Positions 1 through 9,296 of a stretch of 64,000 nucleotides of DNA are shown piece by piece (position 1 is the first letter of the stretch; each line of letters opens with the position of its first letter). Where the stretch lies: NCBI RefSeq assembly GCF_018343715.1, contig NZ_JAGYPL010000002.1, positions 310,001 through 374,000 of the forward strand. Direction: 5' to 3'. A program made the position numbers and the translations under genes. Under the pieces are notes generated by a model. It ran no database searches, had not been told where the DNA came from, and saw only the letters and a list, made by a program, of their open reading frames with translations. The DNA comes from Bacillus sp. FJAT-49711. GTDB taxonomy: Bacteria; Bacillota; Bacilli; Bacillales; Bacillaceae_C.

Positions 1-2
1 GA

Positions 3-80
3 GGACAAGGAACGATTAATGTGAACTCCTGGTCACCAGATAGTAAGTATTTAGCTTTTGTAAGTTATGAACTTACGTAA
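3..80 (+). CDS. C-terminal end of a TolB/PD40-like beta-propeller protein (partial)
   Basis: The frame is open from the window edge to TAA at 78-80 and gives about 25 residues. They contain the pattern NSWSPDSKYLAFVSYE, which is the typical repeat of TolB/PD40 beta-propeller blades (W-S-P-D-S/G-x-x-L/I-A-F). Only the last blade is visible, so length, signal peptide and function cannot be judged. No poly-T terminator follows directly. The call rests on one motif. Confidence 0.55.
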   Translation, partial: GQGTINVNSWSPDSKYLAFVSYELT

Positions 81-259
81 TGGGGCATGGTGCCTATAGA
101 AGCCCATTAGAAAATGATCTTTTATAAAATAAATTTGGAAATTAAGTCTGCTAGATTACTAAATAAAGCGCGCTTTAAATGTTATTCTATTAATAGATGC
201 ATGCTTGCCTGTCAAGGCGGGGCATCCATGTAAATATACATAATGGGGAGGAAATGGGT
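81..259. other. Intergenic leader of the isomerase gene, with a hairpin
   Basis: No gene is seen here. A GC-rich hairpin lies at 196-226, with outer arms GATGC and GCATC and inner arms GCCT and AGGC. It has no U-tract, so it looks more like a 5'-UTR structure than a terminator. A 12-bp palindrome AAAGCGCGCTTT at about 167-178 resembles a cre site but has two extra central bases. The ribosome binding site GGGGAGG (245-251) belongs to the next gene. Confidence 0.35.
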
Positions 260-1147
260 ATGAAAATTGGTGTATCAAGCTGGAGTTTGAACAAAGAATT
301 TGTTGAAAAAGGGATGACGATGGTAGACTTCGTTCGTGTCGTTAAAGAGGACTTCGGAGCAGACGCAGTTGAAATGGTTCATTGGATGGTAGGTAATGTT
401 AGTCCAGAGGGTGCAGAGAAAATGAAATTTGCTCTTGAGCAGTTCAGCAGTCCTGACCCTGAAAAAATTCAGCAAGCAATCGGCGGCTTTATGGAAGTCA
501 TGGATGAAATGAGCCTCAACAAGCCGGAAAATCTTGAAGACGTGAAGCAAGCACTTGAGAAATACGGCGTGAAAGTGCTCAATATGCCAATCGATTACGG
601 TAATATCTCTGGGTTGGATGAAGAAAAACGCAAATCAGATTTAGAAGTTATTAAATCCTGGATCGACATAGCGGCTTACTTAGGAAGTAAGGGAGCTAGG
701 GTCAATACTGGACAGCAGCCAGAAGGTGTTTTCGATCTTAGTATAACAGCAGATTCTTATAGAGAACTTGCTAAATATGCCGAGACGAAAGGTGTTGCGT
801 TAGTTCTAGAAAACCACGGTGGTATGTCGGCAGATCCTAAAAATATTATAAAGCTATTTGAAATGGTCAATCATCCAAATTTCCGAGTGTGCCCTGATTT
901 CGGAAACTTTGATCCAGAAATTCGCTACGAAGCGATTGATATGATTTTTAATAACCCGATCTTAGTTCATGCGAAAACATATGAGTTCAATGAAGACGGA
1001 AGTCATGTTCAATTCGATTTTGGCAAGTGTATGGACATCGTGAAGAAGCATCATTATGACGGTTACTACTCAGTAGAATTTGAAGGACCTGGTGATCAGC
1101 GAGAAGGTGTCAGGAAGACCATTGATCTATTGAAGAAGCATAGTTAA
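260..1147 (+). CDS. Sugar phosphate isomerase/epimerase family protein (AP-endonuclease-2-type TIM barrel)
   Basis: A 295-residue cytoplasmic protein beginning MKIGVSSWSLNKEF. The start at 260 is preferred over an upstream ATG at 197 because GGGGAGG lies 8 nt before it and the family begins at this strand. The chain shows TIM-barrel features of the xylose-isomerase-like/endonuclease-IV fold: VLENHGG near residue 185, a CPDFGN metal-site strand near 215, VHAKTYEF near 240, and YYSVEFEG near the end. These Glu, Asp and His positions normally hold a divalent metal. The substrate cannot be told; inositol, tagatose or hydroxypyruvate-type reactions are all found in the family. An intrinsic terminator follows, so this is probably the last gene of its unit. 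Confidence 0.8.
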   Translation: MKIGVSSWSLNKEFVEKGMTMVDFVRVVKEDFGADAVEMVHWMVGNVSPEGAEKMKFALEQFSSPDPEKIQQAIGGFMEVMDEMSLNKPENLEDVKQALEKYGVKVLNMPIDYGNISGLDEEKRKSDLEVIKSWIDIAAYLGSKGARVNTGQQPEGVFDLSITADSYRELAKYAETKGVALVLENHGGMSADPKNIIKLFEMVNHPNFRVCPDFGNFDPEIRYEAIDMIFNNPILVHAKTYEFNEDGSHVQFDFGKCMDIVKKHHYDGYYSVEFEGPGDQREGVRKTIDLLKKHS

Positions 1148-1155
1148 ATCACAAG

Positions 1156-1184
1156 AAATCGTCCTTTAATTGGACGATTTTTTT
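1156..1184 (+). terminator. Intrinsic terminator
   Basis: A 9-bp stem (AAATCGTCC and GGACGATTT) around a 7-nt loop is followed by TTTT. It lies 9 nt after the isomerase stop codon. Confidence 0.85.
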
Positions 1185-1251
1185 CAATTATCCGCAAGGA
1201 GGATAATCACGTATGTTCATGGAATTTAATGTTAAAGGGAGCTGGTAGTTG

Positions 1252-1923
1252 ATGGAATATAAAATTAAAACTTATGAGGAAGCGATAAAGGTTATTGAAG
1301 AGATTGGCTTGTTGCCACTTGCGCCATTAATAGCAGACTATCCTTCCTTAGGCAGCATAACTGAACCAGGAGCTTGGCATTCCGATACGGAATTCGATCC
1401 TTGGAATTGGAGAATAAAGTTTTCTACAGATGGGGTTGCAGGATACGGAAAATTCATTAAGAAAAAGTCAATTTTGGTATCCCGTCAGCTTCTTCCATAC
1501 GTAAAAATTGTTCTTGGATTAAATGAATCTGTAAAGGAACGCTATTTTAAAGGAAATATATCGAAAGAAGCTCGTGATCTATACGAGATTATTAGTCAAG
1601 AAGAGGGGATAGATACTAGAGTATTGAGGTCAAGAGCAGGCCTAAGGGAAAAAGAACAAAAAAAGTTATTCGATCGTGGATTGCTAGAATTGCAAGGTTC
1701 GATGGATATCGTTATTTCTGGGATTAAAGAAAAAGTGAGTGAAGATGGTGAAAAGAAAGGGTGGAGCAGTACAGCTTTTGAAACGTATGATTCTTGGGCA
1801 ACTAGAAATAACATTGAAACGATTTATTTGAGCAAGGAAGAGGCACGAGATCATTTAATGATCCACTTTTCAAATATATGCGGTCCAGAATTAGTAAAAA
1901 AAATAGCAAAGATTTTTAGATAG
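1252..1923 (+). CDS. Hypothetical protein, possibly AlkZ-related
   Basis: About 223 residues, soluble, no signal peptide. AAAGGGAG at 1234-1241 serves either the ATG at 1252 or the TTG just before it. The N-terminal third is rich in aromatic residues (EPGAWHSDTEFDPWNWRIKF), and the middle (RVLRSRAGLREKEQKKLFDR) looks like a winged-helix region. This pattern recalls the small Bacillus proteins annotated as AlkZ-related (DNA glycosylase-like winged-helix fold), but the match is from memory and no catalytic residue can be assigned. The gene stands alone after a terminator and before a degraded gene. Confidence 0.6.
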   Translation: MEYKIKTYEEAIKVIEEIGLLPLAPLIADYPSLGSITEPGAWHSDTEFDPWNWRIKFSTDGVAGYGKFIKKKSILVSRQLLPYVKIVLGLNESVKERYFKGNISKEARDLYEIISQEEGIDTRVLRSRAGLREKEQKKLFDRGLLELQGSMDIVISGIKEKVSEDGEKKGWSSTAFETYDSWATRNNIETIYLSKEEARDHLMIHFSNICGPELVKKIAKIFR

Positions 1924-1947
1924 AATTAGAAAGGTAGATTTCCTTAA

Positions 1948-2501
1948 ATGCTGGAATGGCTTAATACGAATATTAGTTTAGCAACGGTAGTTTGGCTTTT
2001 CCCATAATATTTTTAATGCATGACTTTGAAGTTATTATTTTCGTTGAGTCATGGTTCGAGAAAAACTATTCAAGAGTGGAACCAAAGGTGCCAAAAAGGA
2101 TGAAAAAGGTATTTCGTGATTTATCCGAAACGACCGCAGCGAGATTTTCGATACCCGTATTTATGCAATTTATTGTATATATTATCGCTACCTTTCTTGT
2201 CGTGGAAAAAGATTTCTATCATTTATTTTTAGGTTTAAAGGTTTGTTCTCTTATTTCTTCACCTTTTTACCCATGTCGGTCAATCTCTATTTTTGGGGAC
2301 TTACGCGCTTGGAGTAGGAAGTGCCTTGCTTATAACACTGCCGTATTCTTTATACTTATTTTATCGATTACTAATGGAAAATATCATTAGCTATACAGAT
2401 ATGATTGTTAGCCTTCCATATGGGTTGATTCCTTTTTTCTATTGTTTGGATTGGGCAGGAAATTTAATCCTAAAATATTGCCAGGTAAGAAAATTTCATG
2501 A
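1948..2501 (+). pseudogene. Frameshifted HXXEE-domain membrane protein
   Basis: Three frames must be joined to read one protein. The first runs from ATG 1948 (MLEWLNTNISLATVVWLFP) to a TAA at 2005. A second frame carries the motif region (FLMHDFEV), then VPKRMKKVFRDLSE and a membrane helix. A third resumes near 2245 with FLHLFTHVGQ and GTYALGVGSALLITLPYS. A last shift in a T-run near 2433-2438 restores a plausible C-terminus ending at 2501. Missing or extra single bases near 2000, 2250 and 2436 explain all the breaks. The second Glu of the HXXEE motif is Val here, which suggests real decay and not only base-calling errors. Intact relatives are small polytopic membrane proteins of unknown function. 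Confidence 0.75.
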
Positions 2502-2609
2502 AATTCGCTCCAACAACATATATTATCTACCTTCCAAATACAGCGTATTCCTCTTCCTAAAGGGTATAATAATGGATATATTTTAAAAAACACTTTCAAA
2601 GGAGAGTCT

Positions 2610-4061
2610 ATGGCTAAACAAGAAGCGGGATGGAACTTAGAGAACAGCTATGTAAGAATGCCGAGTTCGTTTTTCACGGACACCAACCCTACCCCGGTAA
2701 ATTCACCAAAGTTAATCATTCTCAATCAACTTTTAACCACGGCCCTCGGTTTTAACATAGAGGCACTTCAAAGCGATGGTGGCGTGGCAGTGCTCGCAGG
2801 AAATAAAATTCCTGAAGGTGCTGTGCCTATTGCACAAGCGTATGCTGGGCATCAGTTCGGAAACTTTACGATGTTGGGAGATGGCCGTGCTGTTTTGCTG
2901 GGGGAGCAGATTACGCCTCGAGGAGATAAGGTGGATATCCAGCTGAAAGGTTCAGGTAGAACCCGCTATTCCCGAGGCGGCGATGGTAGAGCTGCGCTTG
3001 GTCCAATGCTGCGTGAATATATTATGAGCGAAGCGATGCATGCTCTCCGAATTCCTACTACTAGGGGTCTAGCAGTGGTGGCAACAGGTGAGATGATTAT
3101 TCGAGAAACGGAGCTGCCGGGTGCTATTCTAACCCGTGTGGCTGCTAGTCATCTTCGTGTCGGGACCTTTGAATACGCAGCGCAGTGGGGGACGGTAGAA
3201 GACCTAAAAAAATTAGCTGACTATGCGATAGAGCGCCATTATCCGAGTATTGAAGCGAATGAAAATCGCTACCTTGCATTTCTTGAAGCGGTGATCAAGC
3301 GTCAGTCCGAACTTATTGCAAAGTGGATGCTTGTCGGCTTTATTCACGGAGTAATGAATACAGACAATATGACGATAAGCGGAGAGACGATTGATTATGG
3401 CCCGTGTGCTTTCATGGATACGTACGACCCGGCGATTGTCTTTAGTTCGATTGACATTCAAGGGCGCTACGCATATGGAAATCAGCCTTATATTGGAGCA
3501 TGGAACTTATCACGATTTGCCGAAACGCTATTGCCGCTATTGGATGAAAATCAAGAGAAGGCGATTGAAAAAGCTCAAGAAAAGATCTCAAATTTCAGCA
3601 CTCTATACCACTCCTATTGGCTTTCTGGTATGAGATCAAAGCTAGGTTTTTTTAGCTCGGAAAAAGAGGATGAAGCGTTAATAAATGATCTCCTTGATAT
3701 AATGAAAAAGCAACATGCTGACTACACGAATACTTTCCTAGCTTTAACTTTTGATACAAAGGGTATGTGTGAATCCCCAGAATTCATTAAATGGAAAAAT
3801 AGGTGGCAGGCAAGACTCGAAAGACAACCAGAAACAAAAGATTCATCAATAGAATTAATGAAGAAAAGTAATCCTGCAATCATCCCGAGAAATCATCATA
3901 TGGAAGAATCTTTAGAGGCAGTGGTTGAACGTAGTGACTATAGCGTGATGGAGAGGTTTCTTACTGTACTTTCAAACCCATATGAGCATTCACCTAAACA
4001 AGCGGAATACGCCTTAGTGCCTGATTCGAAGACTCCTTATCGAACTTATTGTGGAACATAA
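2610..4061 (+). CDS. selO: Protein adenylyltransferase SelO (YdiU family)
   Basis: A 483-residue pseudokinase-fold enzyme that transfers AMP from ATP to Ser, Thr or Tyr of target proteins; the family is linked to redox stress. Key residues fall at the same numbers as in the characterised Pseudomonas syringae SelO: Lys113 (in [12 protein letters not shown]), Glu136, Arg176, Asp252 and Asn253 in NTDNMTI, and Asp262 in IDYGPC. The C-terminus YRTYCGT matches the family's conserved end, with Cys where eukaryotic members carry selenocysteine. The start at ATG 2610 has AAAGGAGAG just upstream. It is monocistronic, closed by a strong terminator at 4076-4106. Confidence 0.95.
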   Translation: MAKQEAGWNLENSYVRMPSSFFTDTNPTPVNSPKLIILNQLLTTALGFNIEALQSDGGVAVLAGNKIPEGAVPIAQAYAGHQFGNFTMLGDGRAVLLGEQITPRGDKVDIQLKGSGRTRYSRGGDGRAALGPMLREYIMSEAMHALRIPTTRGLAVVATGEMIIRETELPGAILTRVAASHLRVGTFEYAAQWGTVEDLKKLADYAIERHYPSIEANENRYLAFLEAVIKRQSELIAKWMLVGFIHGVMNTDNMTISGETIDYGPCAFMDTYDPAIVFSSIDIQGRYAYGNQPYIGAWNLSRFAETLLPLLDENQEKAIEKAQEKISNFSTLYHSYWLSGMRSKLGFFSSEKEDEALINDLLDIMKKQHADYTNTFLALTFDTKGMCESPEFIKWKNRWQARLERQPETKDSSIELMKKSNPAIIPRNHHMEESLEAVVERSDYSVMERFLTVLSNPYEHSPKQAEYALVPDSKTPYRTYCGT

Positions 4062-4075
4062 CTTTTAATAACACC

Positions 4076-4106
4076 ATGCTGCCTAATTTCTCTAGGCAGC
4101 ATTTTT
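4076..4106 (+). terminator. Intrinsic terminator of selO
   Basis: A 9-bp stem (ATGCTGCCT and AGGCAGCAT) around a 9-nt loop, followed by TTTTT, 15 nt after the selO stop. Confidence 0.9.
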
Positions 4107-4135
4107 AATAAGTAAATTGTTTGGGAATCAATGGT

Positions 4136-4238
4136 GCTGGACAAACTGCAAGCTGAAGTAAAGGATTTGTCCAACAAAACCTGGATGCTGGACAAACTGC
4201 CAGTGAAAAACCTATATTTGTCCATCGTGGCTTCTAAG
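4136..4238. repeat. Two tandem 51-nt units, each carrying a GGACAAA...TTTGTCC inverted repeat
   Basis: TGCTGGACAAACTGC occurs twice, 51 nt apart. In both copies the arm GGACAAA is matched by TTTGTCC so that the inverted repeat spans exactly 34 nt (4139-4172 and 4190-4223). The sequence between the arms differs, so the arms and the spacing are what is kept. It lies between the convergent selO and pgeF genes, in a 236-nt stretch that otherwise holds no gene. Confidence 0.7.
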
Positions 4239-4315
4239 ATGGAAAACGATCAGGAGAAAGCAAAGAAAAGAGTTAAGGAAAATTTTTGCGGAAATTGCTA
4301 ATTCATATGCGCAAA

Positions 4316-4344
4316 TAAAAAAGTCGCAAATCTTGCGACTTTTT
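4316..4344 (-). terminator. Intrinsic terminator of pgeF
   Basis: A 9-bp perfect stem (AAGTCGCAA and TTGCGACTT) with a 3-nt loop, flanked by an A-run on the left and a T-run on the right, so it can act on both strands. It abuts the pgeF stop codon. Confidence 0.85.
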
Positions 4345-5101
4345 ACCTTTTCATTATAAAACATAAATGTCTTCCGCATTGTTTGTCTTCACGGTATGAG
4401 AAGCCATCCTCGCTTTTAAATGTACAAGTTCGATCAACCGAGATTTTCTCTTCGGGAATACCTGCAAGCATACATTGTTTCTTCACGGTTAGCTGATTAT
4501 CAATATGATATTTATTAGTACGTTTGTTATAGTGCATAAATTTGTCGGCATAACCTAGATCGTTGAATTTTACATACACATCTTCATCGACTTCAAATTT
4601 TTCTTGACTTAAGGCAGGGCATATTTGGACATGAAAATCATTCGGATTACAATTTTCAGCCTGAACTAAATGTTTGAAAAGTTTTAATGTAATTTCTTTT
4701 ACAGTGCCTTGCCATCCAGAATGTATGACACCGACTACACCTGTTTTTTCATGATAAAAAATCACTGGAACGCAATCAGCATTAAAGCTGGATAATACTA
4801 AATTCGGCTCATAGGTGTATAGCGCATCCGTGTCGGGAATGGCAGTTTCCATAAGGTGAGCGCCTCTTCCTTTTTCCTTCATTGTCACCTTATAGGAATT
4901 CGAGCTATGGGTTTGCTTTGCGCAGACAAAATTGGACAGTTCACATTGCAAATATGAGGCCAATTTTTTCCGATTCTCCAACACATCTTCAAGGTTTTTA
5001 CATGCATGAAGAGCCGTGTTATTACTTTCTAATTCGGATAAATCTTTTAACGTTATACCGGCTACCATTTTTTCATTATTTACATAAAGCTTTGTTTTCA
5101 T
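4343..5101 (-). CDS. pgeF: Peptidoglycan editing factor PgeF (YlmD/YfiH, laccase-domain family)
   Basis: A 252-residue cytosolic protein of the YfiH/DUF152 family. Its conserved metal residues are visible as His65 in QTHSSNS, Cys110 in NADCVPV and His127 in HSGWQGT. Members have been described as purine-nucleoside-active enzymes and as factors that keep serine out of peptidoglycan stem peptides. It starts 12 nt after the TetR stop codon, with its ribosome binding site in that gap, so the two genes are probably co-transcribed. This differs from the usual ylmD position in the cell-division cluster, so it may be a second copy. Confidence 0.88.
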   Translation of the reverse strand: MKTKLYVNNEKMVAGITLKDLSELESNNTALHACKNLEDVLENRKKLASYLQCELSNFVCAKQTHSSNSYKVTMKEKGRGAHLMETAIPDTDALYTYEPNLVLSSFNADCVPVIFYHEKTGVVGVIHSGWQGTVKEITLKLFKHLVQAENCNPNDFHVQICPALSQEKFEVDEDVYVKFNDLGYADKFMHYNKRTNKYHIDNQLTVKKQCMLAGIPEEKISVDRTCTFKSEDGFSYREDKQCGRHLCFIMKR

Positions 5102-5113
5102 GTGATCACCACT

Positions 5114-5950
5114 TTAAGTATTCGATTTATAAAAATCTCTAAGCAAATACGCAATCCATTTGCAATGAGGATGATTCCGAATATTTTCTAATAATCCTTT
5201 TATAATAGCGAGACTTGGAGTTGTGACTAAAAGCTGCTCTTTAAGTAATATTAATGATTCCTTTTCAACGGATTCTTCCATTTCTTCAACTTTTTGATCG
5301 ATCATTTCAATAATCTGTTCCTTTGTGACAGCCTCATGCATCCCTAAATCAACCAGTTTCTTATGCTCTTCAGAAATAAAAGAGACCGTCATATGCTTAG
5401 CTAAAATATTTGTTTTTTCCACAAGTGATTCGGCGAGTAAGTAAAAATCTACTGGGACACTTTTAAATAAAAATAACTCCCCATACATTTTCATAAATCC
5501 TTTAATGCAATATATTAAATCGTATTTTGTATATTTTACTTCCTCGCCATATAAACGCTCAATCATTGTTAATATGGTTTTTTCATGTAATTTATCATAG
5601 TGGCGCATTTTTAACATGAACTCTTTATTAAAGGTTTGCGTTTGTTCCTTCATAAACATTTTGGCAAAATCCAAATGTTTATAAAAATAATGATAGGTTG
5701 CATAGTAAAAGTCATATAATAATTGATCATTATTTGAATTTTTGACTATATGGTCAATATCCGAGGTAATTTCCATCATGAAATGATCAATTAATGTTAT
5801 GATCAACTCGTCCTTCGATTTAAATGAAAGATAAAAGGCCCCTTTAGAGATTCCACATTGATCCGTTATTTGTTGTACGGATGTTGACTCGAATCCTTGT
5901 TTGGCAAACAATTCTAATGCTTTTTCCATAATTAATTGTTTTTTAATCAT
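5114..5950 (-). CDS. yerO: TetR-family repressor of the adjacent RND pump (YerO-like)
   Basis: A 278-residue regulator, longer than the usual ~200 of the family but close to B. subtilis YerO. The N-terminal HTH is clear (ALELFAKQGFESTSVQQITD, then GISKGAFYLSFKSKDELI), and the long helical C-terminus would bind a ligand. It is transcribed divergently from the SwrC-like pump, as in B. subtilis yerO-swrC. An inverted repeat in the shared 130-nt region sits between the pump's -35 and -10, which fits repression by this protein. Confidence 0.85.
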   Translation of the reverse strand: MIKKQLIMEKALELFAKQGFESTSVQQITDQCGISKGAFYLSFKSKDELIITLIDHFMMEITSDIDHIVKNSNNDQLLYDFYYATYHYFYKHLDFAKMFMKEQTQTFNKEFMLKMRHYDKLHEKTILTMIERLYGEEVKYTKYDLIYCIKGFMKMYGELFLFKSVPVDFYLLAESLVEKTNILAKHMTVSFISEEHKKLVDLGMHEAVTKEQIIEMIDQKVEEMEESVEKESLILLKEQLLVTTPSLAIIKGLLENIRNHPHCKWIAYLLRDFYKSNT

Positions 5951-5978
5951 GTTATTTTTTCGCTCCTATATTCCATCG

Positions 5979-6007
5979 TTGACAAATGACCAATTAGTCA
6001 TTACTAT
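5979..6007 (+). promoter_or_regulatory. swrC promoter with an operator palindrome between -35 and -10
   Basis: TTGACA (5979-5984), a 17-nt spacer and TACTAT (6002-6007) form a sigma-A promoter. The inverted repeat AATGAC-CAATTA-GTCATT (5985-6002) fills the spacer. A bound repressor would block RNA polymerase directly. The neighbouring TetR protein is the obvious candidate. Confidence 0.75.
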
Positions 6008-6080
6008 AAGTAAATAGGCTTGAAAAGTCAATAGTGCAAGATGTTGCATTCATATTAAAAAGTGGGGGTAGAGGATAACA

Positions 6081-9000
6081 GTGAAAGGTTTAGTCAATTT
6101 TGTACTGAAAAATAAGTTAGCCGTTTGGCTATTAACAATCATTATTACTGCATCTGGAATTTATGCAGGAACACGCATGAAAACAGAGACGATTCCAGAT
6201 ATAACGATTCCATATTTAATGGTAACGGGTGTATATCCTGGAGCAACTCCTGAACAAGTCATGGAAGATGTGTCCATGCCTTTGGAGAAAGCAGCGGAAA
6301 ACTTAGAAGATGTGAAGGCCGTCTATTCTAATTCTTATTCTAACATGGCAAGTATTCAAGTGGAATATGAATATGGCATCGATATGGATGAGGCGAAGCG
6401 AGCATTGCAATCTGCATTAGATGCAGTGAAACTGCCAGAAGACGCGCAGACGCCTAGTATTACAGCGATTAGCATGAATATGATGCCGGTCGTTGCATTA
6501 AGTGTAAGTAGTGAAAAAGAAGATATCGTTGAATTAACTTCTACAGTAGAGGATATTTTACTGCCTAAAATTCAGAAAATAGAAGGTGTTGCATCTGCGA
6601 CAGTCACAGGGCAACACATTGAAGAAGTAGAGCTTATTTATAATAAAGAAAAAATGGCTGAACTGGATCTTACTGAAGACACAGTTAAGCAAATGATTCA
6701 AGCAAGCGATTTATCCGTTTCATTAGGTCTTTATGAGTTTGAAGAAGGCGAACAAGCTGTAGCCATCGACGGGAAATTTATGACTGCCGATGAATTAAAG
6801 AACATGCTTATACCTGTTACGCCTTCGGAAACAAATCCATCTCCATTTGTAAAGCTTAGCGATATTGCAAAAATTGATGAAGTCGGTAAAGTAGAATCGG
6901 TTTCTCGTACAAATGGCAAAGAAGCGATTGCCATTCAAATTGTAAAAGGCCAACAAGCAAACACGGTGGATGTCGTAAACAGTGTGAAAGAGTTAATTAA
7001 AGATGAAAAGGCGAAAGTTGATGGCCTGATCATTGATGTATCACTTGACCAAGGTAAGCCAATCGAAGACTCCATTAAAACGATGGTTGAAAAAGCGTTA
7101 TTTGGTGGATTAATTGCCGTTTTAATTATCCTCTTGTTCTTGCGTGATTTTAAATCGACTGTAATATCAATCGTGTCCATCCCAGTTTCTATTTTTATGG
7201 CTTTAATGATCCTGAACTGGTTAGATATTACACTCAATATGATGACACTAGGTGCGGTTACGGTAGCCATTGGACGTGTCATTGATGACTCGATAGTTGT
7301 CGTGGAAAATATATATCGAAGGCTGCATTTGAAAGAAGAGAAATTAACGGGGCGAGCACTTATTCGTGAGGCAACACTTGAAATGTTCAAGCCTATTGCA
7401 TCCTCTACGATCGTAACAGTTGCCGTTTTTGCACCACTCATTTTTGTAGGTGGAATGGTCGGCGAGTTATTCATGCCATTCGCATTGACGATGACGTTTG
7501 CGTTAGGAGCTTCGCTATTAGTAGCGATCACGATCGTTCCTGCATTATCTCACTTCTTATTTAAGAAAAAATTATACAGTAAGAAGACTAATAAGAGTCA
7601 TAAAGAAGCAGGGAAATTAGCGAATTCGTACAAAGGTATCCTTAACTGGACGTTAAACCATAAAGCTATTACCTCTATTATTTCAATTTTGTTATTAGTT
7701 GGCAGTTTATGTTTAACTCCACTTATTGGATTTAGCTTTATGGGCAGTGAAGAAGAAAAAGTCATGTATTTAACATACACACCAGCGACAGGCGAGCTAA
7801 AAGATGAAACGTTAGAAAACGTGAAAGCTGTAGAGCAGGAAATGTTAAAACGTGATGATATTGATATCGTTCAATTATCTATCACAGATGGCGGCGATCA
7901 GATGGCTGCGATGATGGGCGGGGGCGGAAATGGTGCATTAATGTACTTAATTTTTGATCCTGATATGAAGGATTTCCCAGAAGTTCGCAAGGATGTTGAA
8001 GACTATGTATTCAATATTGATCAATCAGGCGAATGGAAAAACCAAGACTTTACGTCCATGGGAATGTCAACTAGTGAAGTCAGCTATACTTTTTACAGTG
8101 AAGATTTAGATAAACTTAATGATGCAGTAAAAATGGTAGAAGCTGAGATGAAAGAAAACGACGGTCTAGAAGACGTTAAGTCTAGTACAGAGGATCCGTA
8201 TGTAGAATATACATTTAAAGTAGAGCAAGATGAGTTGCTGCAATATGGCTTAACAACAGGACAAATCGTGATGATGTTAAGTCCAAACAAATCGCAGGAT
8301 ATTTTAACGACGGTTAAAAAAGACGGCGACACATTAAATGTAATTGTCCAGCAAGAACAAAAGGAACAACCAAAATCAATTGACGATATTTTAAAAACAG
8401 AAGTACCGACAGCGCTAGGCACAACAATGCCACTTTCCGATCTTGTTGAAGTAGAGAAAGGGACTACCTTGAACACTCTTGCACGCAGTAAAGGTGAATA
8501 CTACGCAACGGTTTCGGGAAAAGTCATCGGTAATGATGTATCAAAAGCATCTTCTGAAATGGATAAAGCAATTGATAAACTGGATTTACCTAAAGGTGTT
8601 TCGGTTGACGTAGCAGGTGTAGCAGCAGATATGACTGAGACATTTACACAGCTTGGTGTAGCGATGCTAGCGGCAATCGCGATCGTTTACTTCATCCTTG
8701 TCGTTACATTTGGTGAAGGTACGGCTCCATTTGCCATATTGTTCTCATTGCCATTTGCAGTTATAGGTTCGTTTGTCGGACTATGGATTGCCGGCGAAAC
8801 GATATCTGTATCGGTTATGATGGGACTCCTCATGTTGATTGGGATTATCGTAACGAATGCGATCGTACTCGTGGATAGAATTGTTCGAATGGAACGCGGA
8901 GGCATGAATATGCGCGAAGCCATACTAGAAGCGGGCTCTACCCGTCTACGTCCTATCCTTATGACAGCCATCGCAACAATTGGCGCCTTAATTCCATTGG

Positions 9001-9167
9001 CGATTGGCGCTGAAGGTGGAGGCGGTATGATCTCAAAAGGCCTCGCGATTACAGTTATTGGCGGTTTAACAAGCTCAACGTTATTGACGCTTATTATCGT
9101 ACCAATTGTGTATGAAATACTATCTAAGATGCTTAAGAAAAACCGTAAAGAAATAGAAGAAAATTAA
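6081..9167 (+). CDS. swrC: RND-family multidrug/lipopeptide efflux pump (SwrC/YerP-like)
   Basis: A 1028-residue inner-membrane transporter of the AcrB/AcrD/AcrF superfamily, driven by proton import. Topology follows the family: a first helix (residues ~11-30), a large extracytoplasmic domain, helices ~335-500, a second loop domain and a final helix block ~860-1010. The relay motif AIGRVIDDSIVVVENIYR in TM4 carries the paired Asp residues. The GTG start at 6081 is preceded by GGGGGTAGAGG. In B. subtilis the SwrC pump exports surfactin and gives resistance to acriflavine; no lipopeptide synthetase is in this window, so the substrate here is unknown. Confidence 0.9.
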   Translation: MKGLVNFVLKNKLAVWLLTIIITASGIYAGTRMKTETIPDITIPYLMVTGVYPGATPEQVMEDVSMPLEKAAENLEDVKAVYSNSYSNMASIQVEYEYGIDMDEAKRALQSALDAVKLPEDAQTPSITAISMNMMPVVALSVSSEKEDIVELTSTVEDILLPKIQKIEGVASATVTGQHIEEVELIYNKEKMAELDLTEDTVKQMIQASDLSVSLGLYEFEEGEQAVAIDGKFMTADELKNMLIPVTPSETNPSPFVKLSDIAKIDEVGKVESVSRTNGKEAIAIQIVKGQQANTVDVVNSVKELIKDEKAKVDGLIIDVSLDQGKPIEDSIKTMVEKALFGGLIAVLIILLFLRDFKSTVISIVSIPVSIFMALMILNWLDITLNMMTLGAVTVAIGRVIDDSIVVVENIYRRLHLKEEKLTGRALIREATLEMFKPIASSTIVTVAVFAPLIFVGGMVGELFMPFALTMTFALGASLLVAITIVPALSHFLFKKKLYSKKTNKSHKEAGKLANSYKGILNWTLNHKAITSIISILLLVGSLCLTPLIGFSFMGSEEEKVMYLTYTPATGELKDETLENVKAVEQEMLKRDDIDIVQLSITDGGDQMAAMMGGGGNGALMYLIFDPDMKDFPEVRKDVEDYVFNIDQSGEWKNQDFTSMGMSTSEVSYTFYSEDLDKLNDAVKMVEAEMKENDGLEDVKSSTEDPYVEYTFKVEQDELLQYGLTTGQIVMMLSPNKSQDILTTVKKDGDTLNVIVQQEQKEQPKSIDDILKTEVPTALGTTMPLSDLVEVEKGTTLNTLARSKGEYYATVSGKVIGNDVSKASSEMDKAIDKLDLPKGVSVDVAGVAADMTETFTQLGVAMLAAIAIVYFILVVTFGEGTAPFAILFSLPFAVIGSFVGLWIAGETISVSVMMGLLMLIGIIVTNAIVLVDRIVRMERGGMNMREAILEAGSTRLRPILMTAIATIGALIPLAIGAEGGGGMISKGLAITVIGGLTSSTLLTLIIVPIVYEILSKMLKKNRKEIEEN

Positions 9168-9174
9168 TGGAAAG

Positions 9175-9212
9175 GTCCTGCAAGGAGTTATCTCTTTGTA
9201 GGGCTTTTTATT
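9175..9212 (+). terminator. Intrinsic terminator of swrC
   Basis: A stem of CCTGCAAGGA against TCTTTGTAGG (with G-T pairs) is followed by GCTTTTTATTTT, shortly after the pump's stop codon. Confidence 0.75.
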
Positions 9213-9296
9213 TTGGAAATTAGTGCGACTTTAAATTTACAATTGTATATAATTGACATATGATGGGAAACTATCCATGAAATATCGGGGGAAATA

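Noticed and set aside
167-178. AAAGCGCGCTTT as a cre site
   Set aside because: The CcpA consensus has AAGCGCTT-like spacing; the two extra central bases break it.
275-550. Antisense open frames inside the isomerase gene and similar long antisense frames inside swrC (6731-8971), the NEAT gene and the FecCD genes
   Set aside because: They lie wholly within strongly supported genes, have no ribosome binding sites and show low-complexity composition from codon bias on the other strand.
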